Below, piece by piece: positions 15,844 to 23,743 of a stretch of 35,157 nucleotides of DNA. Source of the DNA: Micromonospora inaquosa (GTDB taxonomy: Bacteria; Actinomycetota; Actinomycetes; Mycobacteriales; Micromonosporaceae); assembly GCF_003857055.1 (NCBI RefSeq), contig NZ_QGSZ01000210.1, positions 1 through 35,157 of the forward strand, given 5' to 3'. The notes under the pieces were generated by a model. That model made no database searches, was not told the DNA's origin, and was given only the letters and a program-made list of their open reading frames with translations. A program made the translations under genes and the position numbers. Each line of letters begins with the position of its first letter. Positions within the stretch are counted from its first letter, which is position 1.

Positions 15844-18594
15844 TTACTGGGGTTGACGGAGCTGTCGCAAGGCGGGGTCGGGTTCCGCGCCGACAGGCTC
15901 GAGGCGCAGCTTTGCGTCGACGGCGAGGGCGCCGTCGGGTCCGACCAGCACCGGGTTGAGGTCCAGTTCGGCGACCTCGGGTACCTCTTCGGCGAGACGC
16001 CCCAGTCGCAGGAGCAAGTTTTCGACGGCGGTGGTGTCGACCGGTTGTGCGCCTCGGTATCCGGTCAGCAGTGGCGCGGCGCGCAGTGAGCGCCACATCC
16101 GTTCCGCGTCGTGGTCGGTCATCGGCGCCAGCCGGAATGTCCGGTCGCCGAGCAGGTCGGTGTGTACGCCGCCGAGGCCGGCCATCACCAGGGAGCCGAA
16201 CAGCGGGTCGTGCACGATGCCGGCTACGAGTTCCGCCTGTCCGCGCGCCAACGGCTGGACCAGCGCGCCGCACTCCGTCCGACCCGCGGTGGTGACCGCT
16301 CGATAGGCGGCGCGCACTGCCGCGGCGTCGGCCAGGTTGAGCTGGACGCCGCCCGTGTCGCTCTTGTGCACCAGGTCCGGGTCCCCTGACTTGAGCACGA
16401 CCGGGTAGCCGATGCGCTCGGCCGCGAGGACAGCGTCGTCCTTGCTGCGGGCGGTGACGGAGGTGACCAGCGGGATGCCGTAGCCGGCGAGGATGGCGGC
16501 GGTGCGCTCGTACGGCTGCCAGCCGGCACCCGCGGCCAACCCCTGCGCGACGGCGGTGCGGACGGCAGCGGTGTCGATGTCGGACAGTTCGGGTCGGGTG
16601 CCGAGCGGCTCCCGCCGCCAGGCGGCGTACCGGGTGGCGTGCCCGAGTGCCCGCACCGCCCGTTCGGGTAGGTCGAAGATCGGCGTGCGCCGCGCGCCGA
16701 AGGTCGGCTGCGCCTCCGGCAGGCCGATGACGACGGCGGCGACAGTCAGGTCGGGGTGCGCGTCGACGACCGGGGTGATGGCCGCCAGGGTCGCGGGCAC
16801 GTCGTTGGTGCGGGTGGCGGCGACAATCACGAGCAGGGAGTCCACCTCCCCGCTGACCGTCAGCGCTTCCACCGTCTTGGCGAATGCTGCGGGTGTGGCC
16901 GCGGCGCCCAGGTCGAGGGGGCTGTCATGGCCGGCCGCGTCGGGGGCGACGGCTGCCAGCCGCTCGCGAAGCGCCGGGCTCAACGACGGCACACGTAGGC
17001 CGGCGGCTGACGCGGCGTCGGCAGCGAGCACGTTGACTCCGCCAGCGTTGCCGACCACGGCCAGCCGCTCACCGGCGGGCAGCGGCTGGTCGGTGAGCAT
17101 GCGGGCGGCGTCCATCAGGTCACCGAGGTGGTCGACCCGCACCACCCCGGCCTGGGCGAAGATCGCATCGACCGCTACATCGGGAGCGGCGGCCGCAGCG
17201 GTGTGCGAGGCCCCGGCCCGCGCTCCGGCCGTCGACCGGCCGCTCTTGACCGCCAGAACCGGCTTGCGGCGGGCGAGGGCCCGCACCGTACGGGCGAACT
17301 TGCGCGGGTTACCGAACGACTCCAGGTACAGGGCGACGGCGGTGGTGGCCGGGTCGTCGAACCAGTAGGCGAGGAGGTCATTACCGCTGACGTCTGCCTT
17401 GTTGCCGAGCGACACGAAGGTCGACACACCGCAACCTGCTCGCGCGGCGTGATCGAGCAGCGCGATGCCCACCGCACCCGACTGGGAGGCCACCGCCAAC
17501 CCACCCCGAAGCGGCGCGGCCGGAGTGAAGCTGGCGTTCAACCGGATGGCGGGATCGGTGTTGACGATGCCCAGGCAGTTGGGTCCGACCAGCCGGATGC
17601 CGTGCGCGCGGGCCAGCCGGACCAGCTCGGCCTGCCGGGCCCGCCCTTGCGCGCCCGCCTCGCCGAAGCCGGATCCGAGCACGACGGCGGCTCGCACGAC
17701 GGCGGCGCCCGCCTCGGCGACAACGCTGGCAACGGCCTCGGCCGGCACCGCGATAACCGCCAGGTCGACCGGACCGGGTAGGTGTGCGAACGACGGGTAC
17801 GCGGGCACGCCCGCGATCGCGCTGGCGTGGGGGTTCACCGCGTACAGATCGCCGGTGAAGCCGTACTCCCGCAACGCCCGAAGGGTTTCGTGGCCGATAC
17901 GGCCCGGCCGCCGGCCGGCACCGACGACGGCGATCGATGTCGGCGCCAGCAGCGGGCGCAGCGAGGCCCGCTCGGCGATGCGCTCACGCTCGTCCACGGC
18001 CAGCTGCGCAGCCTCGTCCGCGCCGGTGGTCAGCGCCAGGTCGACAACGCCGTTAGCAAGGCGCGACCGGAGGCCGGAGGTCAGATCCCGGGCCACCTTC
18101 AGCATCCGGCTGTTGCCCGGCAGGACCTCGCCGACGAGCTCGTCAACGCCCTGTGCGCGGGCGGCCGCGGCCAGGTGCTCCAGCAGCAGGGTGCCGATGC
18201 CGCGCCCGCGCTGCGTCTCGTCGACGAACACCGCGAACTCGGCCCGCCGCTCAGCGCTGCCGCGCTCGTACGACGCGACGCCGACGACCGCGCCGGACTG
18301 CTCAGCGACGAACGCCTCGTGACGCGGTGACGCCCGCCGGCACAGCCGATCGATCTCGGAGGCGATCATCGCCGGCCCGGGAGCCACGAAGAACCGCATC
18401 CGCAGACTGTCGATACCGGCCCGGCCGTAGAGCGCGGTCAGTTCCGGCCGGTCAGCCGGGTGTACCGGGCGGATGCGGACGATGCCGCCATCGGCGGTCA
18501 ACGCGTCGACGCCGGTCAGCTCACGGCCCCCAGCAGCGGCGTCTGCGGTAACGGCGGTTGATGTGGCAGGGGTTGACGCGGCGGTCGCGATCAC
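15844..18594 (-). CDS. GNAT + acyl-CoA synthetase-like protein acetyltransferase (PatA type)
   Basis: The 916-residue product joins an N-terminal GNAT domain (about 35-190; RIRPVHPADRPELTALYGRA, DETQRGRGIGTLLLEHLAAA) to an NDP-forming acyl-CoA synthetase-like body. That body has a CoA-binding Rossmann part (SIAVVGAGRRPGRIGHETL), a ligase part (LVGPNCLGIVNT, AVASQSGAVGIALLDHA) and a C-terminal ATP-grasp part (GYPVVLKSGDPDLVHKSDTG). This layout is known from Streptomyces PatA, which acetylates and inactivates acetyl-CoA synthetase. GTG 18594 was chosen because AGGAGG lies 6 bases upstream; in-frame ATGs at 18612 and 18636 lack a site. It likely links acyl-CoA levels to enzyme activity under low oxygen (inference). 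Confidence 0.88.
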   Translation of the reverse strand: MIATAASTPATSTAVTADAAAGGRELTGVDALTADGGIVRIRPVHPADRPELTALYGRAGIDSLRMRFFVAPGPAMIASEIDRLCRRASPRHEAFVAEQSGAVVGVASYERGSAERRAEFAVFVDETQRGRGIGTLLLEHLAAAARAQGVDELVGEVLPGNSRMLKVARDLTSGLRSRLANGVVDLALTTGADEAAQLAVDERERIAERASLRPLLAPTSIAVVGAGRRPGRIGHETLRALREYGFTGDLYAVNPHASAIAGVPAYPSFAHLPGPVDLAVIAVPAEAVASVVAEAGAAVVRAAVVLGSGFGEAGAQGRARQAELVRLARAHGIRLVGPNCLGIVNTDPAIRLNASFTPAAPLRGGLAVASQSGAVGIALLDHAARAGCGVSTFVSLGNKADVSGNDLLAYWFDDPATTAVALYLESFGNPRKFARTVRALARRKPVLAVKSGRSTAGARAGASHTAAAAAPDVAVDAIFAQAGVVRVDHLGDLMDAARMLTDQPLPAGERLAVVGNAGGVNVLAADAASAAGLRVPSLSPALRERLAAVAPDAAGHDSPLDLGAAATPAAFAKTVEALTVSGEVDSLLVIVAATRTNDVPATLAAITPVVDAHPDLTVAAVVIGLPEAQPTFGARRTPIFDLPERAVRALGHATRYAAWRREPLGTRPELSDIDTAAVRTAVAQGLAAGAGWQPYERTAAILAGYGIPLVTSVTARSKDDAVLAAERIGYPVVLKSGDPDLVHKSDTGGVQLNLADAAAVRAAYRAVTTAGRTECGALVQPLARGQAELVAGIVHDPLFGSLVMAGLGGVHTDLLGDRTFRLAPMTDHDAERMWRSLRAAPLLTGYRGAQPVDTTAVENLLLRLGRLAEEVPEVAELDLNPVLVGPDGALAVDAKLRLEPVGAEPDPALRQLRQPQ

Positions 18595-18657
18595 GGTCGG
18601 CCTCCTGAACATCCGGTTTCCGTCCACTTCAGCCAACCGCAGCCGGCCCCATACGGG

Positions 18658-18677
18658 TCAGGGCCATCCGACCCTCA
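18658..18677. promoter_or_regulatory. Possible DevR-like box in divergent promoter
   Basis: tcagggccatccgaccctca is an imperfect dyad (TCAGGG / CCCTCA) in the 180-bp spacer between the divergent acetyltransferase and CBS-BON genes. It resembles the box at 13607-13626. It could serve either gene. Match is weaker than the first box. Confidence 0.35.
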
Positions 18678-18776
18678 ACCGGCCTGCCGCAGGTCCCTTC
18701 GACAGCGGTCATCCGGCTCTGACCAGCCTCGCTGTCGGATTCGTACGGTGAGGTCAGGACTGCGAAGGAGGTCGTG

Positions 18777-19481
18777 ATGAGGACATGGCAGGTGTGCGAC
18801 GTGATGAGCACGGACGTCGCGACGGTGCGGGACGACACCCCGTACCGGGAGATCATTGACGTGCTCACGCAACGGCACGTCAGCGCGGTGCCCGTGGTCG
18901 ACAAGTTCCAGCACGTGCTCGGCGTGGTGTCCGAGGCGGACCTGCTGCACAAGGTGGAGCTCATCGGGCAGCCGCACGAGCGGCGCGTCTTCGAGGGCAG
19001 CCGACGGCGGAAGGAGCGGGTCAAGGCCGACGCCGCTGTCGCTGCCGACCTGATGACCGCACCGGCGGTGACCACCCTTCCGCACACGCCGTTGGTCGCC
19101 GCAGCCAAGACGATGAACAGTGAGCAGGTCAAGCGCCTGCCGGTGATCGACGACCTGGGCCGGCTCGTCGGCATCGTCACCCGCAGCGACCTGCTTAAGG
19201 TGCACCTGCGCCCCGACGCCGACATCCGCCACGACGTGGTGCAGGAAGTCCTGCGCCGAGTCCTCGCGGTCGAGGAGGGCGTCGTCCAGGTGACCGTGCA
19301 CGGCGGCGTGGTCCGGCTGACCGGGCAGATGGACCGCAAGTCCTCGGCGGACATCGCCGGCCGACTCGCCGCACAGGTCAGCGGCGTCGTCGAAGTGACC
19401 AACGAGCTCGGCTTCGACTTCGACGACAGTCAGCTCGCCGACCGGTGGTCCGGACGGACCACCTTCACCGGCATCGCCTGA
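18777..19481 (+). CDS. CBS-pair and BON-domain protein
   Basis: The 234-residue protein has two CBS motifs, QVCDVMSTDVATVRDDTPYR to VVSEADLLHKV, and AADLMTAPAVTTLPHTPLVA to IVTRSDLLKVHL. A C-terminal BON domain follows (about 150-215: VVQVTVHGGVVRLTGQMDRK...ADIAGRLAAQVSGVVEVTNEL). CBS pairs sense adenine nucleotides; BON domains bind lipid or membrane surfaces. ATG 18777 is 5 bases after AAGGAGG and preferred over the adjacent GTG 18774. The same architecture recurs in DevR-regulated genes of actinobacteria. It is divergent from the acetyltransferase and may be co-transcribed with the next CBS gene across a hairpin. Confidence 0.9.
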   Translation: MRTWQVCDVMSTDVATVRDDTPYREIIDVLTQRHVSAVPVVDKFQHVLGVVSEADLLHKVELIGQPHERRVFEGSRRRKERVKADAAVAADLMTAPAVTTLPHTPLVAAAKTMNSEQVKRLPVIDDLGRLVGIVTRSDLLKVHLRPDADIRHDVVQEVLRRVLAVEEGVVQVTVHGGVVRLTGQMDRKSSADIAGRLAAQVSGVVEVTNELGFDFDDSQLADRWSGRTTFTGIA

Positions 19482-19488
19482 AGGCAGC

Positions 19489-19532
19489 GGGCACGGAGAG
19501 GAGCATCCGGCGACGCGCCCCTCTCTGTGCCC
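19489..19532 (+). terminator. Long stem-loop between two CBS genes
   Basis: Arms 19489-19501 (gggcacggagagg) and 19520-19532 (cctctctgtgccc) pair over 13 positions with one G-U pair and an 18-base loop. It begins 8 bp after the CBS-BON stop and ends 24 bp before the next start. No T-run, so it may be a partial terminator or mRNA processing site. Confidence 0.4.
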
Positions 19533-19555
19533 CTCGGGCAACCTGAGAGGCGATC

Positions 19556-19993
19556 ATGAAGGCGATCTACATTGCAGGACGTGAGCCCGACGGTGGGCCG
19601 GGACGGTTGGCGACCCGGCCGGTCACCGAGGTGATGAGCAGCCCGGTCTTCTCCGTAGACGTCGACATTCTGCTCGGCGACGCGCTGGAGGCGTTGGTCC
19701 GCACCGGGCGCCGTCACCTTGTGGCGGTCGACGGGGCCGGGCGGTGCCTGGGCGTGCTCGCCGACCGGGCGGTGGCCGCGGCGTGGGCGCATGACCACGC
19801 GGCGCTGTCTCGGCTTACCGTCGCGGCTGCGCTGGATCCGGACCCCGCCACGGTGAGCACCGACGCGCGGGTGATTGACGCCGCACGGTTGATGCGGGCG
19901 GGCGGCGTCGACGCCGTCGCGATTGTCGACGCGGACGGCCGTCCGGTGGGCATCGTCACCGGAAGCGATCTGATCGCCCTGCTTGCCCGGTAA
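19556..19993 (+). CDS. Small two-CBS-domain protein
   Basis: The 145-residue soluble protein is a bare CBS pair: RPVTEVMSSPVFSVDVDILL to LGVLADRAVAAAW, then LTVAAALDPDPATVSTDARV to IVTGSDLIALLAR, with an exact motif end at the C-terminus. It should bind AMP/ATP-type ligands. ATG 19556 follows GAGAGG. It is the third CBS gene of the window and lies downstream of the CBS-BON gene in the same direction, so the two probably form one unit. A convergent terminator follows it. Confidence 0.88.
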   Translation: MKAIYIAGREPDGGPGRLATRPVTEVMSSPVFSVDVDILLGDALEALVRTGRRHLVAVDGAGRCLGVLADRAVAAAWAHDHAALSRLTVAAALDPDPATVSTDARVIDAARLMRAGGVDAVAIVDADGRPVGIVTGSDLIALLAR

Positions 19994-20157
19994 GGCGCAC
20001 GTCCATGTCCCTCGGCGAGCCTGAACACCGCGGCGGGCCTGGGCCTTGACAGCGGCGTCGTCGCGTCGCGTTGAACTGGATCCTCCTGGAAACCCGGCCG
20101 CCACCATCGCCCGCTTGAGGCGTCCGGTCCGCTGGCCCGCCGAACAGCCAGCGCGTG

Positions 20158-20192
20158 GAGGAGGGGCAGCCGCGATCGGGCCGCTCCTCCTC
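20158..20192. terminator. Bidirectional terminator between convergent genes
   Basis: Arms gaggaggggc (20158-20167) and gctcctcctc (20183-20192) form a 10-bp stem with one G-U pair, in the spacer between the convergent CBS gene (ends 19993) and USP gene (ends 20207). Position and symmetry suit a shared terminator. The rest of 19994-20206 shows nothing else. Confidence 0.5.
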
Positions 20193-20206
20193 AGCGATGG
20201 TTGCGG

Positions 20207-20680
20207 TTAGACCGGCAGCGCCGGCTCTGCCGTAGCATGCGGCACCGGCACGGGCACGGGGATGACGACGACCGGGCAGCACGCCTTGCTTACGCATTCC
20301 TCGCTCACCGACCCGAGGACGGTGTGCCGGATCCGGCTGTGACCGTGGCTGCCGAGAACGAGCAGTTCGGCGCTGCGAGCGGCACGCGTCAGCACGTCGG
20401 CGGCTCTGCCCTCCACGACCTCAGCAGCGACAGGCGACGACGAGCCTCGACGGGCCGTGAGTGCCTGGATCTCGCGATCGAGGATCGCGCGGGCCCGCTC
20501 CTCCTCGTCGGTCGGATTGCCGGCAGTCATCGGGCCGGACTCGATCCCGTCCCACCGCCAGGCGACTACCGCCTGCACCGCGCCACCGCGAGTCGCCGCT
20601 TCACGGGCCGCCCAGTCGAGGGCACGCCGCCCGCCATCGGAGCCGTCCACGCCGACGACGATCAGATAGTTGCTGGTCAT
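20207..20680 (-). CDS. Single-domain universal stress protein
   Basis: The 157-residue product is a UspA-fold protein. LIVVGVDGSDGGRRALDWAA comes first, followed by AELLVLGSHGHSRIRHTVLG with SVSEECVSKACCPVVVIPVP near the end. The G-xx-G-9x-GS nucleotide loop is intact, so ATP binding is expected. ATG 20680 is preceded by GGAGGGAGTGAGG; a longer frame upstream has no better start. Unlike its neighbours it has two adjacent Cys near the C-terminus (KACCPV). Transcription from the recombinase upstream is blocked by a strong hairpin. Confidence 0.92.
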   Translation of the reverse strand: MTSNYLIVVGVDGSDGGRRALDWAAREAATRGGAVQAVVAWRWDGIESGPMTAGNPTDEEERARAILDREIQALTARRGSSSPVAAEVVEGRAADVLTRAARSAELLVLGSHGHSRIRHTVLGSVSEECVSKACCPVVVIPVPVPVPHATAEPALPV

Positions 20681-20743
20681 CTGCCTCACTCCCTCCATGT
20701 CCTCGACCTCATCACACACCCGTCGTCGGCGGTGAGGTAGACG

Positions 20744-20772
20744 CGAAGGGCCCGGCGCGGCCGGGCCCTTCG
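20744..20772. terminator. Strong 13-bp hairpin isolating the USP gene
   Basis: cgaagggcccggc and gccgggcccttcg form a perfect 13-bp stem with a 3-base loop (gcg). It lies between the end of the recombinase cassette and the USP gene on the minus strand. It has no T-run but is the most stable simple hairpin of the area. Confidence 0.5.
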
Positions 20773-20920
20773 ACCTGTCATGCGGTGTGGTCAGGGCGTT
20801 GTTTCGGCCTCCGCCCGCAGCCAGCGCCACTCGGTGACCTGCGGCGGCTGCCGTACTAGAGTTGTGCGAGCTTCAGGCTCGTGCCGATCGTTATCGGCGG
20901 TGGGGTAATGGTTCGTGTTG
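20773..20920. other. Spacer beside recombinase cassette 1
   Basis: A short minus-strand open frame runs out of the cassette edge to a stop at 20791-20793 (about 43 codons, ...RQPPQVTEWRWLRAEAETTP). It has no start outside the cassette and no recognised family, so it may be the tail of a gene cut by the cassette. No RNA gene is seen. Confidence 0.3.
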
Positions 20921-20949
20921 CCCTCGGACACATCATTACCACATATCGA

Positions 20950-22344
20950 TCATGATCCGCGCAGGTTGGCCTGCGCGGATTTTTCTGTGGTTGGTGTGCA
21001 GTGTTCCTGGTCGCAGACGATGGTGATCTTCCTCCCGTGTAGGAGTGTGACCAGGTCGTGTGGGGTCTGGATGCCGCTGGGGAGGCGGGGATGGTCGGCG
21101 AGTCTTGCGATGAGGTGGTCTTCTCTGAGGTAGAGGATCTTGCGTCGGGGGTTGGTGGGCTGTTGAGTGCTGGTGTGGCCGTGGCGGCATCGGTAGCCGG
21201 GGCGTTGGTTGATCCAATGGGATTCCAATCGTCGGCCGCATGGTCCGCAGCGCAGTAGGCCGGTGAACAGGTAGCGGCGGGTGGTGCCGTCGTGGGCGCC
21301 CCGGTGGGAGCGGATCGCCTGGACCGCGACGAAGTCCTGCTCACTGACCAGCGCGGTGTGGGCCAGTTGCGTGGAGACCACCCAATCCACGGTCGAGTTC
21401 CGCCGGATCGGTTCTCGCTCCGAGCGGCTGGCATCGGTGTGGTTGTGCGCGGGTTGCCGGTTCCAGACCTGCCGGCCCGTGTAGCGAGGGTTGGCGAGGA
21501 TCGCCGCGACTGTTCGTAGGGTCCACCGGTCACCACTGCGGTGCGGATTGCGGTCCGGATCGACGCCCGACGGGCACGGTATGCCGGCGTCGTTGAGGGC
21601 GCGCGCCATGCTGGCGAGACTCTGGCCGTCGAGGCGTTGGGCGAACATCCACCGCACGTGTACGGCCGTGGCCGGATCCGGTTCGAGGCGTTGAAGCCGG
21701 CGACCCCAGCGCGCCTGGGCGGCGTTCGGATGAGGGCCGGCGTCGGTGAGCCGGTATCCGTAGGGCGGCCGGCCTCCGAGATACCGTCCCTGCTCCCGCG
21801 CTTGAGCCCGCATCGCCGTGACGACCCGGAACCGGGCGCGCTGAACCTCGCGTTTCGACTGGGCGCCCAGCATCATGATCAGCGCCTGGTGGGTCGGGTC
21901 GTGGTGATCCACCGGCCCGTCGGTCTCGGGCAGCCATAGCTGCACAGCATGCTGTTCGAGCACGGGTGCCAGGTGCTGCAGCTGATTGGCGGAGAACGCC
22001 CGCTCGTACTCGCCGACCACGATCGCGTCGAACCCGCGATCCGGGTCCTCGAGCGCGGCCAGCAGCGCAGCGGCCTGCGGACGCTGCCGCCAACCGCGGC
22101 GGCGAGAGCAGCCAACATCGAAGTATTCGGCAACGACCGCCCCGTGATCGGCGACGAGCTCGCTGGCGCAGTCCCGTTGCCAGTGCCGCGAGGTCACCCG
22201 GTCCTGGTGCTCGACGGTCGACATCCGACCGTAGAACGCAAACCGCAGACCAGGCTGCCTATGGGTAGGTGGTTGCGGGTTGTTCGGCTGGTTGTGGAGC
22301 CAACGGGTCAGCGGATCGAGACCGTCGCTCTGGTTGTGGGACAC
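20950..22344 (-). CDS. Large serine recombinase, copy 1
   Basis: About 464 residues. The N-terminal catalytic resolvase domain starts with LRFAFYGRMSTVEHQDRVTS, with the nucleophilic Ser in GRMST. It continues through FDAIVVGEYERAFSANQLQH and GAQSKREVQRARFRVVTAMR. A recombinase domain follows (GRPPYGYRL...WTLRTVAAILANPRYTGRQV). A zinc ribbon is visible as LRCGPCGRRLESHW...YRCRHGH. Such enzymes integrate and excise DNA without high-energy cofactors. GTG 22344 (VSHNQ) is the start shared with copy 2. The same frame is open for 138 more codons into transposase DNA, giving a possible fusion. The C-terminal codons contain a hairpin that is a terminator on the other strand. Confidence 0.88.
   Translation of the reverse strand: MSHNQSDGLDPLTRWLHNQPNNPQPPTHRQPGLRFAFYGRMSTVEHQDRVTSRHWQRDCASELVADHGAVVAEYFDVGCSRRRGWRQRPQAAALLAALEDPDRGFDAIVVGEYERAFSANQLQHLAPVLEQHAVQLWLPETDGPVDHHDPTHQALIMMLGAQSKREVQRARFRVVTAMRAQAREQGRYLGGRPPYGYRLTDAGPHPNAAQARWGRRLQRLEPDPATAVHVRWMFAQRLDGQSLASMARALNDAGIPCPSGVDPDRNPHRSGDRWTLRTVAAILANPRYTGRQVWNRQPAHNHTDASRSEREPIRRNSTVDWVVSTQLAHTALVSEQDFVAVQAIRSHRGAHDGTTRRYLFTGLLRCGPCGRRLESHWINQRPGYRCRHGHTSTQQPTNPRRKILYLREDHLIARLADHPRLPSGIQTPHDLVTLLHGRKITIVCDQEHCTPTTEKSAQANLRGS
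20955..20986 (+). terminator. Plus-strand terminator inside recombinase 3' end (copy 1)
   Basis: An 11-bp perfect stem (atccgcgcagg / cctgcgcggat, loop ttgg) is followed on the plus strand by tttttct. It looks like a classic intrinsic terminator for transcripts entering the cassette from the left, antisense to the recombinase. Confidence 0.6.
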
Positions 22345-22395
22345 GCCGACATTCCTACGAAGAATTCTCGTGGTCGAGGCGGACAGGTAGTCCGC

Positions 22396-22608
22396 TGGCG
22401 CTGGTGCGAGACGGATGGCGTCCAGCGGGGCGGTCCACGAACTACGCCCGGTCTTCAAGGCGACCACGAACGAATACCGCCATCCCGGCACCCCGATGTG
22501 CTGGTCTTTGCCACGACCGTAGGTGTGACACAGGATCCGCTCCGGTACGGTGTGCGCTTCCGGCCGCAGCCAACAGGTCACATCCACCGCCAGAACAACC
22601 TCTTCGGC
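22396..22608 (-). pseudogene. Transposase fragment joined to recombinase copy 1
   Basis: The open frame upstream of recombinase copy 1 encodes VVLAVDVTCWLRPEAHTVPE with ILCHTYGRGKDQHIGVPGW, then SFVVALKTGRSSWTAPLDAI. This is the first catalytic block of a widespread actinobacterial DDE transposase family (VLAVDVSxWLRP...CHxYGRGK signature). Its N-terminal and C-terminal parts are absent. The cassette junction falls right after RLAPA and the frame continues into the recombinase without a stop. The cassette therefore inserted into a transposase gene. Confidence 0.65.
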
Positions 22609-22836
22609 GTCCCCGAAGAAGCCCTCCGGCTCTGCTTGCCGTCGGTCAGAACGCTCTGGAGTCGCAGATTGAGTTGCTCCTGGCGGTCCCCATCTATGCC
22701 GAGTAAGGGACGGAGAACCGCGTGCGGTGTTCCGGGGGTGAGGCGGCTCCGCGGTCACCGTTCACTGCGAGGTCCCCTCCGAGCCACGCTCTACCCCTGG
22801 CTGCGGCATTCGCCTCGGAGTTGTCCGTGCTCGAGG
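22609..22836. other. Gap with imperfect hairpin, no gene
   Basis: No supported gene. Around 22692-22713 (ggagaaccgcgtgcggtgttcc) is an imperfect hairpin reminiscent of group II intron or IS end structures, but no reverse transcriptase or domain V was found near it. The rest looks like degraded mobile DNA. Confidence 0.25.
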
Positions 22837-23250
22837 CTATTCGACAGTTTCCCAGGCCACCGCGTCGGGTCGTCGCCCCCCGCTGATGAGGAACTGTCGT
22901 GCCGCTTGCCGGGCGGTCGCGTCGGTGACGCGGGTGCGTTCGGGCCAGGCGTCGGTGGGCGTGCCGGCGTAGTCGAAGGTGAACGCGCGCCCGGGTTCGA
23001 GGTCTGGCTGGTATCCCCAAGCGCTGCTGCCGTCGGCAGCGACGTGATAGACGAACGACCGATCGGGGTGCCCGACGCAGATGTCGAGCATGACGGGAAA
23101 CTCGCCGCCGCCGGGAGCGACGAGGGTGACGCAGCAGGGCAGTTGCTCGGTGTGGGCGCGACTGATTGTGTCCAGTGTGGCGTCGAGTTCGGCGACGGTG
23201 CTGAGCGACGCGGCGCCGTCGCCGCGTCCCCAGGTGATGTCGATGCTCAT
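22837..23250 (-). CDS. Imm1-family immunity protein
   Basis: The 137-residue acidic protein fits the Imm1 family of polymorphic toxin immunity proteins. FPVMLDICVGHPDRSFVYHV lies in the middle and FTFDYAGTPTDAWPERTRVT near the end, closing with ARQFLISGGRRPDAVAWET, the family's signature tail. Imm1 proteins bind and block deaminase toxins. The start ATG at 23250 overlaps the stop of the deaminase gene as ATGA, so immunity is translated with the toxin. A GGAGAAGGG stretch lies just upstream. Function as antidote is inferred from family and pairing. Confidence 0.85.
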   Translation of the reverse strand: MSIDITWGRGDGAASLSTVAELDATLDTISRAHTEQLPCCVTLVAPGGGEFPVMLDICVGHPDRSFVYHVAADGSSAWGYQPDLEPGRAFTFDYAGTPTDAWPERTRVTDATARQAARQFLISGGRRPDAVAWETVE

Positions 23251-23672
23251 CGCCGGATCCCTTCTCCTGTTCCGACGTACAGCTTATGAAGCCACGTGCG
23301 GTCGCCGTCGGTGAGGAACACCGTCAGGCGTGTTCCTTGCGGCAGGATCGTGGCGAGGATCTTTTCGCAGACCAGGGATCTGATCGGATCGTCGCAGGGG
23401 GTGTGATTGAGCACGCGCGTGGCCTCCGGTGGGCTGCCGGGACGGCGCAGCACGGCGGCGGCCTGCGCCTCGGCGTGGTCCATCACGATGGCCTGAGCCA
23501 GCGGCGGTTTGAGTCCCACTCCGGCGGCGGGAAGCCTGCCCGCCCGGATCTGTCGGTTGCGCAGCCGACCGTCTGGCTCGGCGGAGAAGTCAGGATCGCG
23601 CGTGATCGCCGCGTCGGCGAGGAGGAACGCCTCGGTCTTGTCGTGCGGTTCGCTGCGACGTGCCAGATTCAC
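23247..23672 (-). CDS. SCP1.201/DddA-like deaminase toxin domain, free-standing
   Basis: The 141-residue product matches the SCP1.201-like deaminase family, which includes the double-stranded-DNA cytosine deaminase DddA. Visible are GVGLKPPLAQAIVMDHAEAQ with the zinc-binding His and catalytic Glu (His66, Glu68), VLNHTPCDDPIRSLVC with two cysteines (93, 102), and ILPQGTRLTVFL. The GRLPAAG...GLKPP linker and the TGEGIRR end are typical. The Cys spacing (eight residues) is longer than the CxxC of DddA. The usual N-terminal delivery domains are missing; the GTG start at 23672 leaves only about 50 residues before the domain. The stop overlaps Imm1. Substrate (DNA, RNA, nucleotide) cannot be told. 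Confidence 0.75.
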   Translation of the reverse strand: MNLARRSEPHDKTEAFLLADAAITRDPDFSAEPDGRLRNRQIRAGRLPAAGVGLKPPLAQAIVMDHAEAQAAAVLRRPGSPPEATRVLNHTPCDDPIRSLVCEKILATILPQGTRLTVFLTDGDRTWLHKLYVGTGEGIRR

Positions 23673-23743
23673 GGCCGCCCGAAGGGCTGCCTGCGGTGGG
23701 TCAGCATGCGCGGGTGGTCGGCGGTTCCCGCCGCCACCCGCGG

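Larger units (their letters stand above)
20921..22405 (-). mobile_element. Serine-recombinase cassette, copy 1
   Basis: Sequence identity with the second cassette (29611-31101) begins sharply at ccctcggacacatcattacc and ends at gtccgctggcgctggt. The 1.49-kb unit contains only the recombinase gene plus about 30 and 60 bp of ends. Flanks of the two copies are unrelated, so the unit moves as such. Copy 1 sits inside a transposase-like coding fragment. Confidence 0.8.

Noticed and set aside
20905..20940. ggtaatg / cattacc inverted repeat at the left end of recombinase cassette 1
   Set aside because: One arm lies in flanking DNA absent from copy 2, so it is probably chance and not an attachment-site feature.
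22680..22760. Group II intron-like hairpin near ggagaaccgcgtgcggtgttcc
   Set aside because: No reverse transcriptase and no proper domain V/VI; the hairpin has mismatches.
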